Shown: positions 54,843-62,728 of the stretch, piece after piece
Layout: each line of letters opens with the position of its first letter
Position numbering within the stretch: the first letter of the stretch is position 1
Assembly: GCA_963733395.1 (NCBI GenBank)
Contig: CAVTCZ010000019.1
Span: 434,001-498,000, forward strand
DNA: 64,000 bases
Direction of reading: 5' to 3'
Source: JADKAV01 sp963733395
GTDB lineage: Bacteria; Actinomycetota; Actinomycetes; S36-B12; UBA10799
The notes under the pieces: generated by a model
Seen by the model: the letters and a program-made list of their open reading frames with translations, nothing else
The model's database searches: none
What the model was told of the DNA's origin: nothing
Program-made: the position numbers and the translations under genes

Positions 54843-55325
54843 CTAGTCGTGGACCTCGACGACCGTGACCGACATGGTCCGGCCGTTGGGCAACTCGTAG
54901 GAGGCCTCCGCGCCCGCGTGCAGCCCGAGCAGGGCCTTGCCCAAGGGCGAATCCGGCGAGCAGATCTCGAGTTCGGTGTGGGCCTTCTCCTCGCGGGAGG
55001 CCACGAACATCGTTTCCCGGTCGCCACCCGGGAACTCGATGGTCACCGTGGAGCCGTGACTGACCGCACCCTCGGCGGTGTCGTCGGGCCGGCCCACCTG
55101 CGCGTGCTCGAGCAGGTGCTTGAGTTCGCGGATGCGTTGTTCGTTGCGGCCCTGGTCCTCCTTGGCCGCGTGGTAGCCCCCGTTCTCCTTCAGGTCTCCC
55201 TCTTCGCGCGCCAGGCCGATGGCCTTGCTGATCTTTGCGCGCCTGACCTCGGTGCGCTCGGTGAGTTCCTCGGTCAGCCGATCGTAGGCCTCCTGGGTCA
55301 GCCAGTGGACCTTCTGCTCGCTCAC
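54843..55325 (-). CDS. greA: Transcription elongation factor GreA
   Basis: Rescues backtracked RNA polymerase by stimulating transcript cleavage. 160 residues from GTG 55325, with GGGAG upstream. The N-terminal coiled coil (WLTQEAYDRLTEELTERTEVRRAKISKAIGLAREEGDLKENGGYHAAKEDQ) contains the conserved acidic pair EGDLKEN at its tip. The C-terminal domain has VSHGSTVTIEF and SPDSPLGKALLGLHAGAEASYELPNG. A possible -10 TATGAT (55415-55410) gives a ~80-nt leader. Divergent from mca. Confidence 0.96.
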   Translation of the reverse strand: MSEQKVHWLTQEAYDRLTEELTERTEVRRAKISKAIGLAREEGDLKENGGYHAAKEDQGRNEQRIRELKHLLEHAQVGRPDDTAEGAVSHGSTVTIEFPGGDRETMFVASREEKAHTELEICSPDSPLGKALLGLHAGAEASYELPNGRTMSVTVVEVHD

Positions 55326-55470
55326 GTCACGTTCTCCCTCATCGATAGCTGCGGCCCGCCGCCGACTGCGGCTGGGGGCCGATCCCGGCCATTGTGCCCG
55401 GTTGCGCCGATCATACGCATCTGAGTTCGTCTTTCGGGGCGGGATCGGGTGAGCGGATGCAGCAGATGCG

Positions 55471-55476
55471 TATCGT
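55471..55476 (+). promoter_or_regulatory. Candidate -10 for leaderless mca
   Basis: TATCGT is followed after 6 nt by the GTG start at 55483. Confidence 0.45.
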
Positions 55477-55482
55477 GGTCGG

Positions 55483-56313
55483 GTGGACAACGGACTGCGG
55501 TTGATGCACGTGCACGCGCACCCCGACGACGAGGCGAGCAAGGGCGCGGCCAGCACGGCGAAGTATGTCGCCGAGGGTGTCCGGGTGAAGGTGGTGACGT
55601 GCACCGGCGGTGAGCGCGGTGATGTGCTCAACCCCGGCTTGACGGTCGCCCCGGAACGGCTGGCGCAGTTGCGGCGCGAGGAGATGGCCAAGGCCGCCGA
55701 GATCCTGGGCGTCGAGCACGCGTGGTTGGGTTTCCTCGACTCGGGTTTCCCGGAGGGTGACCCGCCGCCGCCGCTGCCGCCGGGCTCTTTCGCCGCGCTG
55801 GACCTCGAAGAGGTCACCGGCCCGCTCGTGGAGCAGATCATCGCGTTCCAACCGCACGTTGTGACCACCTACGACGAGAACGGCGGCTACCCGCATCCGG
55901 ACCACATCCGGTGCCACGAGGTCACCATGGCGGCGGTGGCCCAGGCCGCGCCGCTGTGGCAGGTGAGCAAGGTCTACTACCACATGACCTTCCACAAGCA
56001 GAAGGTCCTGGCACTGCACGAGGCGGCTGTCGCCCACGGTTACGAGTCGCCATATGCGCAGTGGATCGAGGACATCCTGGCCCGTCCCGATGACGGCTAC
56101 CGGATCACCACCAAGGTCCAGTGCGCGGAGTACTTCGACGTGCGGGACGCGGCGCTGAAGGCGCATGCCACGCAGATCGACCCGTCCGGTCACTGGTTCG
56201 CCCTGCCGGCTGAGGTGGCACGCGAGGTCTGGCCCACCGAGGACTTCGAACTGGCGGTCAGCGTCCTGCCGTACACCGGTCCGGAGGACGATCTGTTCGC
56301 CGGTCTGCGCTGA
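55483..56313 (+). CDS. mca: Mycothiol S-conjugate amidase
   Basis: Cleaves mycothiol conjugates of toxins to a mercapturic acid and GlcN-Ins, in cytoplasmic detoxification. 276 residues. The LmbE-fold zinc site is AHPDDE near residue 12, with a further His in HPDHIRCHEVT. TGGERGDVLNPGL and VSKVYYHMTFHK are characteristic of Mca rather than MshB, as are the length and the ending in VSVLPYTGPEDDLFAGLR. Its presence implies that the organism makes mycothiol, a hallmark of Actinomycetota. Confidence 0.93.
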   Translation: MDNGLRLMHVHAHPDDEASKGAASTAKYVAEGVRVKVVTCTGGERGDVLNPGLTVAPERLAQLRREEMAKAAEILGVEHAWLGFLDSGFPEGDPPPPLPPGSFAALDLEEVTGPLVEQIIAFQPHVVTTYDENGGYPHPDHIRCHEVTMAAVAQAAPLWQVSKVYYHMTFHKQKVLALHEAAVAHGYESPYAQWIEDILARPDDGYRITTKVQCAEYFDVRDAALKAHATQIDPSGHWFALPAEVAREVWPTEDFELAVSVLPYTGPEDDLFAGLR

Positions 56314-56351
56314 CCCCGTGACCTCTGGGCCCGGTCGGATGGAACCGGGCG

Positions 56352-56357
56352 TAAACT
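56352..56357 (+). promoter_or_regulatory. Candidate -10 for the small-membrane-protein operon
   Basis: TAAACT is followed after 6 nt by GTG 56364, the same spacing as at mca and the rhodanese gene. Confidence 0.45.
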
Positions 56358-56363
56358 CGAGGA

Positions 56364-56561
56364 GTGCTTATGATCCCGGCAGTCGAAGGCGAGTTGCCCG
56401 ACCCTGACACCGTGGGTCCCGGCATGGGTGCGCTGGTCGTCTTCATCTTCTTGCTGGTGGCGGGCATCTTCCTGATCCGCTCGATGCGCAAGCAGCTCAA
56501 GCGGGTGGATTTCCCGGAGGACCCGAAGGCGGGCGACACGGATCGGCAAGCAGCCCCCTGA
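56364..56561 (+). CDS. Small single-helix membrane protein
   Basis: 65 residues from GTG 56364, or 63 from ATG 56370. An acidic N-terminus (GELPDPDTVGPGMG), one helix (ALVVFIFLLVAGIFLI) and a basic then polar tail (RSMRKQLKRVDFPEDP). This layout is common next to mca in actinobacteria. The function is unknown. The stop overlaps the next start (TGATG). Confidence 0.75.
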   Translation: MLMIPAVEGELPDPDTVGPGMGALVVFIFLLVAGIFLIRSMRKQLKRVDFPEDPKAGDTDRQAAP

Positions 56562-56812
56562 TGGTGCGGTACATCCTTGCGCCCCGCTGGATCCCGTGGC
56601 ACGTGTTGTGCCTGGTGATCTCGGTGGTCTTCCTGCGGCTCGGCTGGTGGCAGTGGGATGTCGCCCATACGCAGTCGGCACTCGACCTGCAGAACGCCGC
56701 CTACGCGGTGCAGTGGGTTGTCTTCGTCGGGTTCGTCTGGTGGTTCTGGTACAAGGTCATGCACGACCAGCGCACGATCGAGGCCCAGCGCGATGAGGAA
56801 ATGGTGGATTGA
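56561..56812 (+). CDS. Two-helix membrane protein
   Basis: 83 residues starting at a TGATG junction. Two tryptophan-rich helices (WHVLCLVISVVFLRLGWWQWDVA and AVQWVVFVGFVWWFWY), then an acidic tail. It resembles the small actinobacterial protein found before DUF3817; the function is unknown. The next gene overlaps by one base. Confidence 0.75.
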   Translation: MVRYILAPRWIPWHVLCLVISVVFLRLGWWQWDVAHTQSALDLQNAAYAVQWVVFVGFVWWFWYKVMHDQRTIEAQRDEEMVD

Positions 56813-57168
56813 TGTCCGGCTCCCTGCTGCGGTATCGGATCATGGCCTACGTCGTAGGTGTGCTGCTGTTGCTGCTGGTCTTCGTGCACATCCCGCTGCG
56901 GGTCATCTGGGACATCCACACTCCGGTGGCCGTCCTGCACGGCTGGATGTTCATGATCTACCTGGTCACGGTGCTCGACCTGTCGCTGCGCTGCAAGTGG
57001 AACGTCTTCCCCCGGACGCTGCTGGTGATGCTGGCCGGAACCATCCCGTTCTTCTCCTTCTATGCCGAGCACAAGGCCACTGGCTGGGCGCGCGACTACA
57101 TGGCAGCCCACCCGCAGAAGGCGGACCGGCCGGTGTCCGGCGCCGAATCGGCACCGGCGGACAACTAG
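56812..57168 (+). CDS. DUF3817 membrane protein
   Basis: 118 residues, ATG at 56812 in a TGATG overlap. Three hydrophobic segments and the family signature LHGWMFMIYLVTVLDLSLRCKWN, then LLVMLAGTIPFFSFYAEH. DUF3817 proteins are conserved in actinobacteria, function unknown. The last of a three-gene coupled run; the ABC permease behind it has its own -10 overlapping this stop. Confidence 0.88.
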   Translation: MSGSLLRYRIMAYVVGVLLLLLVFVHIPLRVIWDIHTPVAVLHGWMFMIYLVTVLDLSLRCKWNVFPRTLLVMLAGTIPFFSFYAEHKATGWARDYMAAHPQKADRPVSGAESAPADN

Positions 57169-57171
57169 CAT
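57166..57171 (+). promoter_or_regulatory. Candidate -10 for leaderless ABC permease gene
   Basis: TAGCAT overlaps the DUF3817 stop codon and is followed after 7 nt by ATG 57179. Confidence 0.45.
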
Positions 57172-57178
57172 CGCAGGC

Positions 57179-57967
57179 ATGATCTCCGCCCTGGCCGGCC
57201 CGTCGAGCCGTCGTCGGACGATCGCGCTCATGGTCCGCCAGGACCTGAAGACCCTGTATCGCCGTTATCGACTCGGATTCGTGTGGACCCTGGGCGAGCC
57301 GTTCCTGCTGGCCATGCTCATGTGGGCGGTGTTCACCTTCATCTTCGCCGGCGGCCGGGGGATCGGCCTGCAGCCGTTCATCGTCTTCTTGATCACCGGC
57401 ATCTACCCCTTCACGTGGCTTTCCCAGACCATCCGCAAGAGCCCACGGTCATTCGTGCGTTTCGGGGACGTGTTGCAGTCCAGCCCGCTCACACCCGCCA
57501 CATGGCCCATGCGGATCGTGCTCGTCGGTTTGTTCGAGTTCCTCACGTCGATCCCGATCATCCTGATCTTCATCTTCGTCAGCGGCGCGGGCCTGACCTG
57601 GGGGGTGGCCCTGTTCCCGGTAGCCATCCTGTTGCAGATCCTGCTGTGCGCGGGATTCGCGATGTTCCAGGCGGGCCTGGCGCTGCGCTGGCCGGACGTG
57701 GAGGTCTTCGCGTCGGTTCTCACCCGGGCGTTCTTCTGGGGCAGCCCGATCCTGTGGTCGCAGAAGAACTTCCCCGAGTGGATGGTGCCCTACCTCTACC
57801 TGAATCCCTTCCACGGGGTGCTGGACTTCTACCGGGCGTCGGTATGGCCCGAGGTGTTGGCGCCGTGGCAGAACTACGCCCTGTCCTTCGGCGTGATCCT
57901 GGTCATCCTGGCGCTCGGCATCTGGATGCTCTACGGCAAGGGACTCAACCTGCGGCGGATCGAATGA
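57179..57967 (+). CDS. ABC-2-type (Wzm/TagG-like) permease
   Basis: 262 residues with six membrane helices and a cytoplasmic N-terminus (ALMVRQDLKTLYRRYRLGFVWTLGEPFLLAMLMWAVFTFIF), the standard opening of O-antigen/teichoic-acid exporter permeases, in which polar residues around LGF-W--GEP are conserved. The C-terminal part has YLNPFHGVLDFYR. It should form the membrane path for a lipid-linked glycan. Its ATPase-position partner follows with an ATGA overlap but has lost the catalytic motifs. Confidence 0.87.
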   Translation: MISALAGPSSRRRTIALMVRQDLKTLYRRYRLGFVWTLGEPFLLAMLMWAVFTFIFAGGRGIGLQPFIVFLITGIYPFTWLSQTIRKSPRSFVRFGDVLQSSPLTPATWPMRIVLVGLFEFLTSIPIILIFIFVSGAGLTWGVALFPVAILLQILLCAGFAMFQAGLALRWPDVEVFASVLTRAFFWGSPILWSQKNFPEWMVPYLYLNPFHGVLDFYRASVWPEVLAPWQNYALSFGVILVILALGIWMLYGKGLNLRRIE

Positions 57968-58749
57968 CGCTGGCCAGCTTCGCGAACGCGGGTATGCAGG
58001 GCGTCCGGCTGACGAAGAAGAAGCGCATCATCAAGGGCGTTCCGCGGATGACCGGCACCAGTGTGCGGGAGGTCTACTGGGTGTTCCAGGGACTCACCAC
58101 GTCGCTGGAGCCGGGGGACGCGTTGGTGATGGTCAGCCGTGATCCTGTGCGGACCAACGCCGTCCTGCGGGTGTGGGCGGGCCTCCTGCCGGTCGACACC
58201 GGTGAGGTGCAGCGCCCGCAGCGCTGTCTGTTCCTGGTCCCGCCGCAGAACAAGTGGCTTCGGGAACTGTCCGTCGAGCAGACGATCCGGTTGCTCGCGG
58301 GGACCTACGGATTGCGCGACGACGAGGTGGAGGCGATCGTCGCCCCGGTTTCGGACATGGCCGGGGTCACCGACCAACTCCACCGTCCGCTCGAGGAGTT
58401 GGGCAAGCCGTACGCCCACCAGATCGCGTTCGCCATCGCGATGCACGCCCCAGTGGACGTCGTGTTGTTCGATCACACCGCCACCATGGGGTCGAGGGAG
58501 TTCCGGGCGACCTGCCTGGACCGTCTCGTCAGCCTGCGGGACGCCGGCAAGGGACTGGTCATCGCCACAGACAAACCCAAGGTCGCCCTGCACGTCGGCA
58601 CCAAGGCGCTGATCGTGCGCGGCAAGCGTGCCGACGAGGTGCCCGTGAGCGAGGCGGCGGAGTTCCTCATCCGCGACCGGATCAAGGGCAAGAAGAAGCC
58701 CCGCCGCAGGTACGACGAGGAGGAGGACGAGGGCGACCTCGGGTTCTGA
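57964..58749 (+). CDS. Degenerate ABC ATPase-like protein lacking Walker motifs
   Basis: 261 residues, coupled by ATGA to the permease. Its plan follows Wzt/TagH ATPases: YWVFQGLTTSLEPGDALVMV, then VLRVWAGLLPVDTGEV, and IAFAIAMHAPVDVVLFDH. The key residues are gone: the Walker A position reads SRDPVRTNA (no GKS/T), the signature position reads ELGKPYAHQ (no SGG/SxG), Walker B has FDHTA where DE is needed, and the H-loop region reads IATDKP. It ends in a lysine/arginine- and acid-rich tail. It cannot hydrolyse ATP by the usual mechanism; it may be a structural or regulatory partner. Confidence 0.75.
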   Translation: MTLASFANAGMQGVRLTKKKRIIKGVPRMTGTSVREVYWVFQGLTTSLEPGDALVMVSRDPVRTNAVLRVWAGLLPVDTGEVQRPQRCLFLVPPQNKWLRELSVEQTIRLLAGTYGLRDDEVEAIVAPVSDMAGVTDQLHRPLEELGKPYAHQIAFAIAMHAPVDVVLFDHTATMGSREFRATCLDRLVSLRDAGKGLVIATDKPKVALHVGTKALIVRGKRADEVPVSEAAEFLIRDRIKGKKKPRRRYDEEEDEGDLGF

Positions 58750-58800
58750 AGGCGGGTCTGGCCGAGGGTTGGTGGCGGAGTTCTCGGGCCGGCCCGGGGG

Positions 58801-58920
58801 TTTGTGACGATGTTGCGGGGTCCGCGGGGCGGTTTGTCACGACGTTGCGGGCTTCCGGGCGGTTCGACCGCGCACCTTCGTGACAAACCAGCAGGACAGG
58901 CGCGCAACGTACGTCACAAA
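58801..58920. repeat. Nested inverted repeats upstream of the isoprenyl transferase
   Basis: Outer arms TTTGTGACGATGTTGCG (58801-58817) and CGCAACGTACGTCACAAA (58903-58920) are complementary apart from a small mismatch/bulge. Inner arms GGTTTGTCACG (58831-58841) and CGTGACAAACC (58879-58889) are perfect. The rest of 58750-59025 holds no gene. Confidence 0.82.
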
Positions 58921-59050
58921 GACCGCCCGCGGCGGGAGACCGTCACGGCAACGGTGACGCACGACACCAGGGGGCCGGCGATGCAACATTCGGATCACAA
59001 GCGCTCACCGGGTCCTGCCTGCGGGGTACCCTCCAGACAAGGAGGTGGCC

Positions 59051-59812
59051 ATGGGCCTGCGCGACGTGGCGTACTCGTTGTACGAGCGGCGGTTGCTGGC
59101 CGGGCTCGACTACGACCGCATCCCCCGTCACGTCGGCGTGATCCTGGACGGCAACCGGCGATGGGCCTCCCTGCAGGGGACCAGCGCATCCACCGGGCAC
59201 CGGGTCGGCGGGGAGAAGATCGCCGAGTTCCTGCGGTGGTGTGACGACGTCGGCGTCGAGGTGGTCACGCTGTGGCTGCTGTCCACCGACAACCTTGCCC
59301 GCCCCGCTGAGGAACTCGGGCAGCTGCTGGGCATCATCACCGACACGGTGGAGGGCCTGGCCGCCACCGGCGCCTGGCACATCCACCCCGTGGGGGCGTT
59401 GGATCTGCTGCCGGTCGAGACCGCCAACGTGCTCAAGGAAGCCGACGCGGCCACCCGCGAGATCGAGGGTATGACGGTCAACGTCGCTGTGGGGTACGGC
59501 GGGCGGCGGGAAGTCGTCGACGCGGTCCGGTCGCTGCTGGCCGAACATGCCGAGCGGGGTACCACCCTCGATGACCTGGCCCAGGTCCTCGAGCCCGAGC
59601 ACATCGCCGAGCATCTCTACACCCGCGGCCAACCGGACCCCGACCTCGTCATCCGCACGTCCGGGGAGCAGCGGTTGTCCGGCTTCCTGCTGTGGCAGAG
59701 CGCGCATTCGGAGTTCTACTTCTGCGAGGCCTACTGGCCCGACTTCCGCCGGGTGGACTTCCTGCGCGCGATGCGCTCCTACGCCGACCGGCAGCGCAGA
59801 TTCGGCGGCTGA
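59051..59812 (+). CDS. Isoprenyl (undecaprenyl/decaprenyl) diphosphate synthase family protein
   Basis: A cis-prenyltransferase making the long-chain lipid carrier for peptidoglycan and surface glycans. 253 residues. The ATG at 59051 has AAGGAGG 6 nt upstream; TACCCT at 59026 may be the -10. Motifs are VILDGNRRWA (catalytic Asp), GHRVGGEKI, LWLLSTDNLARP, NVAVGYGGRREVVDAVR, and DLVIRTSGEQRLSGFLLWQSAHSEFYF. Product chain length cannot be read from sequence; actinobacteria often carry two paralogues. Its placement near glycan genes is consistent with lipid-carrier supply. Confidence 0.93.
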   Translation: MGLRDVAYSLYERRLLAGLDYDRIPRHVGVILDGNRRWASLQGTSASTGHRVGGEKIAEFLRWCDDVGVEVVTLWLLSTDNLARPAEELGQLLGIITDTVEGLAATGAWHIHPVGALDLLPVETANVLKEADAATREIEGMTVNVAVGYGGRREVVDAVRSLLAEHAERGTTLDDLAQVLEPEHIAEHLYTRGQPDPDLVIRTSGEQRLSGFLLWQSAHSEFYFCEAYWPDFRRVDFLRAMRSYADRQRRFGG

Positions 59813-59834
59813 GCGCGCCGACGGTTCCGCATCC

Positions 59835-59902
59835 GTGAGTCAAAGTCCTGTGGTGAGTGAAGATCAGCAGGATTCTGGCTCACCACTAGGACTTTGACTC
59901 AC
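59835..59902. repeat. Long inverted repeat between two plus-strand genes
   Basis: Arms at 59835-59857 and 59879-59902 pair along 23 bp with a single-base bulge (cores GTGAGTCAAAGTCCT and AGGACTTTGACTCAC). Spacer 21 nt. It can terminate the isoprenyl transferase transcript. Confidence 0.85.
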
Positions 59903-60052
59903 GCCTTTGCGTGGAGTGCTCTACCCCACCAGCACCGACGAACCGGTGAACCTTGTGCACCCGTCGGCGTGGCGCGGAGGCTCACCACCGGCGCTCGGCC
60001 TAGTGTCGGCGCATACCGGATCCGTCCGGGGTCCGTGGAAACGGAGGCCAGT

Positions 60053-61357
60053 GTGCCCTTTGAGCGTGATCCCTTCCGCACCTATGTGATCGACACCAGT
60101 GTCCTGCTCTCCGACCCGCACGCGATATTGCGGTTCGACGAGCACGAGGTGGTGATCCCCGCGATCGTGATCACGGAACTCGAAGGCAAACGAACCCATC
60201 CCGAACTCGGCTATTTCGCCCGCAGTGCCCTGCGGCTGCTGGACGACCTGCGGGTGGAAGCCGGACGCCTCGACGAACCCGTCCTGTTGGAGAGCGGCGG
60301 AACGCTTCGCGTCGAGCTCAACCACGCCGATCCCTCGATCCTGCCCAGTGGGTTCCAGATCGGCGACAACGACACCCGCATCCTGGCCGTCGCCCGCAAC
60401 CTGGCCGCCGAGGGGCATCACGTCGTCGTGGTCTCGAAGGACCTGCCGCTGCGGGTCAAGGCCAGCGCCGTCGGCCTGGTCGCCGAGGAGTATCGCGCCG
60501 AACTCGCAGCCAGCAGTGAGTGGAGCGGGATCGAGGAGGTCGACGTCACCACATCGTGGATCGACGAACTCTTCCACAACGACGTCATCGACCTCGACGA
60601 GGCGCGCGATCTGCCCTGCCACACCGGACTGATCCTCAGCAGCGACACCGGTTCCGCGCTCGGCAGGGTGACCGAGGGCAAGCAGGTCCGCCTGGTCCGC
60701 GGCGATCGGGAGGCGTTCGGCTTGCACGGCCGCAGCGCCGAACAGCGCATCGCGCTCGACCTGTTGCTGGACCCGTCCATCGGCATCATCTCCTTGGGCG
60801 GCCGGGCTGGAACCGGCAAGAGTGCGCTGGCGTTGTCGGCGGGGCTTGAGGCCGTGTTGGAGCGCCGACAGCATCGCAAGGTGGTCGTGTTCCGGCCGTT
60901 GTACGCGGTGGGCGGTCAGGAGCTCGGTTACTTGCCCGGCTCCGAACACGAGAAGATGGGCCCCTGGGCGCAGGCGGTGCACGACACCCTGCAGGCGGTC
61001 ACGACTCAGGAAGTGGTGGACGAGATCGTCGACCGCGACATGCTCGAGGTGCTGCCGCTGACCCACATCCGGGGCCGTTCGCTGCACGACGCATTCGTGA
61101 TCGTGGACGAGGCGCAGTCGCTGGAGCGCAATGTCCTGCTCACGGTGCTCAGCCGCATCGGCCGCGACTCCCGGGTCGTGCTCACCCATGACGTCGCCCA
61201 GCGGGACAACCTGCGGGTCGGCCGCCACGATGGCGTGGTTGCCGTGGTGGATCGGCTCAAGGGACACCCCTTGTTCGCCCACGTGACCCTGACCCGCTCC
61301 GAGCGGTCTCCCATCGCGGCGCTCGTCACCGAACTGCTGGAGGACTTCCCAGCGTAA
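60053..61357 (+). CDS. PhoH-family ATPase with N-terminal PIN domain (PhoH2)
   Basis: 434 residues. GTG 60053 has ACGGAGG 5 nt upstream. The PIN RNase domain (residues 1-~150) has acidic catalytic residues in TYVIDTSVLLSDP, VITELEGKR and GDNDTRILAVA. The PhoH domain has Walker A GRAGTGKSA near residue 255 and Walker B AFVIVDEAQSLERN, with VVLTHDVAQRDN as sensor. Such fusions (VapC-PhoH in mycobacteria) are ATP-dependent RNA helicase/RNases. The role here is probably RNA processing or decay. TAGTGT at 60001 may be a -10 giving a leader of about 40 nt. Confidence 0.92.
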   Translation: MPFERDPFRTYVIDTSVLLSDPHAILRFDEHEVVIPAIVITELEGKRTHPELGYFARSALRLLDDLRVEAGRLDEPVLLESGGTLRVELNHADPSILPSGFQIGDNDTRILAVARNLAAEGHHVVVVSKDLPLRVKASAVGLVAEEYRAELAASSEWSGIEEVDVTTSWIDELFHNDVIDLDEARDLPCHTGLILSSDTGSALGRVTEGKQVRLVRGDREAFGLHGRSAEQRIALDLLLDPSIGIISLGGRAGTGKSALALSAGLEAVLERRQHRKVVVFRPLYAVGGQELGYLPGSEHEKMGPWAQAVHDTLQAVTTQEVVDEIVDRDMLEVLPLTHIRGRSLHDAFVIVDEAQSLERNVLLTVLSRIGRDSRVVLTHDVAQRDNLRVGRHDGVVAVVDRLKGHPLFAHVTLTRSERSPIAALVTELLEDFPA

Positions 61358-61360
61358 GAC

Positions 61361-61376
61361 TGTGAGCCGTCTCACG
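61361..61376. promoter_or_regulatory. Crp-type site upstream of first SLT-like gene
   Basis: TGTGA-GCCGTC-TCACG matches the Crp/GlxR consensus TGTGA-N6-TCACA at all but the last base. It lies 56 nt before the ATG. A second perfect palindrome, CAGACA-AC-TGTCTG (61410-61423), sits just before the ribosome site. Confidence 0.65.
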
Positions 61377-61431
61377 GTTGCCACCGCCGGCCACCGGGCA
61401 TCAACCGGACAGACAACTGTCTGGAGGATGC

Positions 61432-61995
61432 ATGGCTGCCCGTTTGACCCGTGTCGGGATCGGTGCGCTCGTCGTCGCCGTTCCGGCCGCCACCTTGATC
61501 CTGGCCGCCCAGAGTGCGCCCGCCGCCGAGTCGGTGGGTGCAGCAGCGGTGGCCGCCGTGAGCCAGGCCACGCCGGAGCAGACACGTTCTGCGACCTTGC
61601 CCAACGCCAAGGTGTGGCGGGCCGCAGCCGACCACGCCGACCGCTATGAGCGGGCCAGCCGTAGCGCCTCGCCCCACGAATTCGGCACCGTCGCCTACAA
61701 CAAGTGGTTCGCCCGGGCCTACATGCAGCAGAAGTACGGCTGGGGTGCCGACCAGTTCGGCGCCCTGGAGCAGCTGTGGCAGCGCGAGTCCGGCTGGAGC
61801 CAGAGCGCGCACAATGCGTCGTCCGGGGCCCACGGGATCCCGCAGGCGTTGCCCGGCTCCAAGATGGGCTCCTTCGGCGGGGATTGGGCCACCAACCCGG
61901 AGACCCAGATCAAGTGGGGTCTTTCCTACATCGACTCCGTCTACGGCTCGCCAGCCGCAGCGCTGGCATCGTCGCACTCGCGCGGGTGGTACTGA
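61432..61995 (+). CDS. Secreted SLT-like (lytic transglycosylase-type) protein 1
   Basis: 187 residues. A signal peptide (VGIGALVVAVPAATLILAAQSAPAAE) starts at ATG 61432, preceded by GGAGG. After a low-complexity linker comes a ~100-residue C-terminal domain shared by three tandem genes: FGTVAYNKWFARAYMQQKYGW, LWQRESGWSQSAHNASSGAHGIPQALPGSKM, NPETQIKWGLSYI and a terminal RGWY. ESGW carries the glutamate expected for the lysozyme-like SLT fold, which cleaves peptidoglycan glycan. It ends exactly at the domain, like resuscitation factors and related muralytic proteins. Crp-type regulation is suggested upstream. Confidence 0.85.
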   Translation: MAARLTRVGIGALVVAVPAATLILAAQSAPAAESVGAAAVAAVSQATPEQTRSATLPNAKVWRAAADHADRYERASRSASPHEFGTVAYNKWFARAYMQQKYGWGADQFGALEQLWQRESGWSQSAHNASSGAHGIPQALPGSKMGSFGGDWATNPETQIKWGLSYIDSVYGSPAAALASSHSRGWY

Positions 61996-62039
61996 TTCCG
62001 TCGTGCCGGCGTCGCTTTCGTCCGGTTTGACCCGTGGAT

Positions 62040-62055
62040 CGTGACATATGTCACG
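62040..62055. promoter_or_regulatory. Perfect Crp-type palindrome upstream of second SLT-like gene
   Basis: CGTGACATATGTCACG is a perfect 16-bp palindrome with GTGA-N6-TCAC spacing. It lies about 235 nt before the second gene, near the likely promoter of a long leader. Confidence 0.7.
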
Positions 62056-62290
62056 CGAACCGCCGTGGTCATCAGGTGTAGACCCGGTAAGGGTTAAGTG
62101 AAGGAAGGATGCCCGAGTGCGTCCGAGGACCGCACTGATGCCGTGGGGAAGCGGCGGAGTGGCCCATCGGAGGCACTGGCCGCGCTAACGCCTTGCGACG
62201 CCATACGGCGGATCGAACCGGTCGCATCGGCGGCGGCACCCGGGTTCAATGAGCGTTCCTCGATCCGGGACGCCCGACCGCTGGGTCCGT
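62056..62290 (+). other. Long leader of the second SLT-like gene
   Basis: 235 nt with no ORF of coding quality. It has several short dyads and a stretch GCGCTAACGCCTTGCG near 62185 that recalls part of the c-di-AMP (ydaO) riboswitch found before rpf-type genes in some actinobacteria. Other ydaO landmarks are not clear, so I do not call a riboswitch. A structured regulatory leader is possible. Confidence 0.35.
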
Positions 62291-62725
62291 ATGAACAAGC
62301 GTCACGCCGCCATCAGTCTCACCGCTGCCATCCTCGTGGCCAGTCCCGCCGCCGCCAATGCCGCGAACCGGGATCTGCCCCGACCGAGCCGCTCGGAGGC
62401 ACCCGCTCGTTTCGGGACCGTCGAGTACTCCCAGTGGTACGCCAAGCAGGCGGCGGCCATCCGCTACGGGTGGAAGGGCAAGCAGTTCAAGGCCCTGCTG
62501 ACGCTCTGGTACCGCGAGTCGAGCTGGAACCACAAGGCGGTCAACCGTTCCTCGGGCGCCTGGGGCATCCCGCAGGCACTGCCGGCCACGAAGATGCGGA
62601 CCCACGGTACGGACTACCGCAAGAACCCGGAGACGCAGATCGACTGGGGGCTGGACTACATCCAGGAGCGCTATGGCACGCCGGCGAAGGCGTGGGCCTT
62701 CTGGCAGCGCCACCACTGGTACTAG
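62291..62725 (+). CDS. Secreted SLT-like (lytic transglycosylase-type) protein 2
   Basis: 144 residues, the shortest of the three paralogues. ATG 62291 precedes a signal peptide (AAISLTAAILVASPAAANA) and almost no linker. The domain has FGTVEYSQWYAKQAAAIRYGW, LWYRESSWNHKAVNRSSGAWGIPQALPATKM, NPETQIDWGLDYIQERYGTP and ends HHWY. The catalytic-position Glu is kept (RESSW). The ribosome site is weak. It is probably secreted and muralytic. Confidence 0.83.
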   Translation: MNKRHAAISLTAAILVASPAAANAANRDLPRPSRSEAPARFGTVEYSQWYAKQAAAIRYGWKGKQFKALLTLWYRESSWNHKAVNRSSGAWGIPQALPATKMRTHGTDYRKNPETQIDWGLDYIQERYGTPAKAWAFWQRHHWY

Positions 62726-62728
62726 CCA

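Noticed and set aside
62056..62290. Firm ydaO riboswitch call
   Set aside because: Only one short stretch resembles the consensus; the other conserved segments could not be located by eye.
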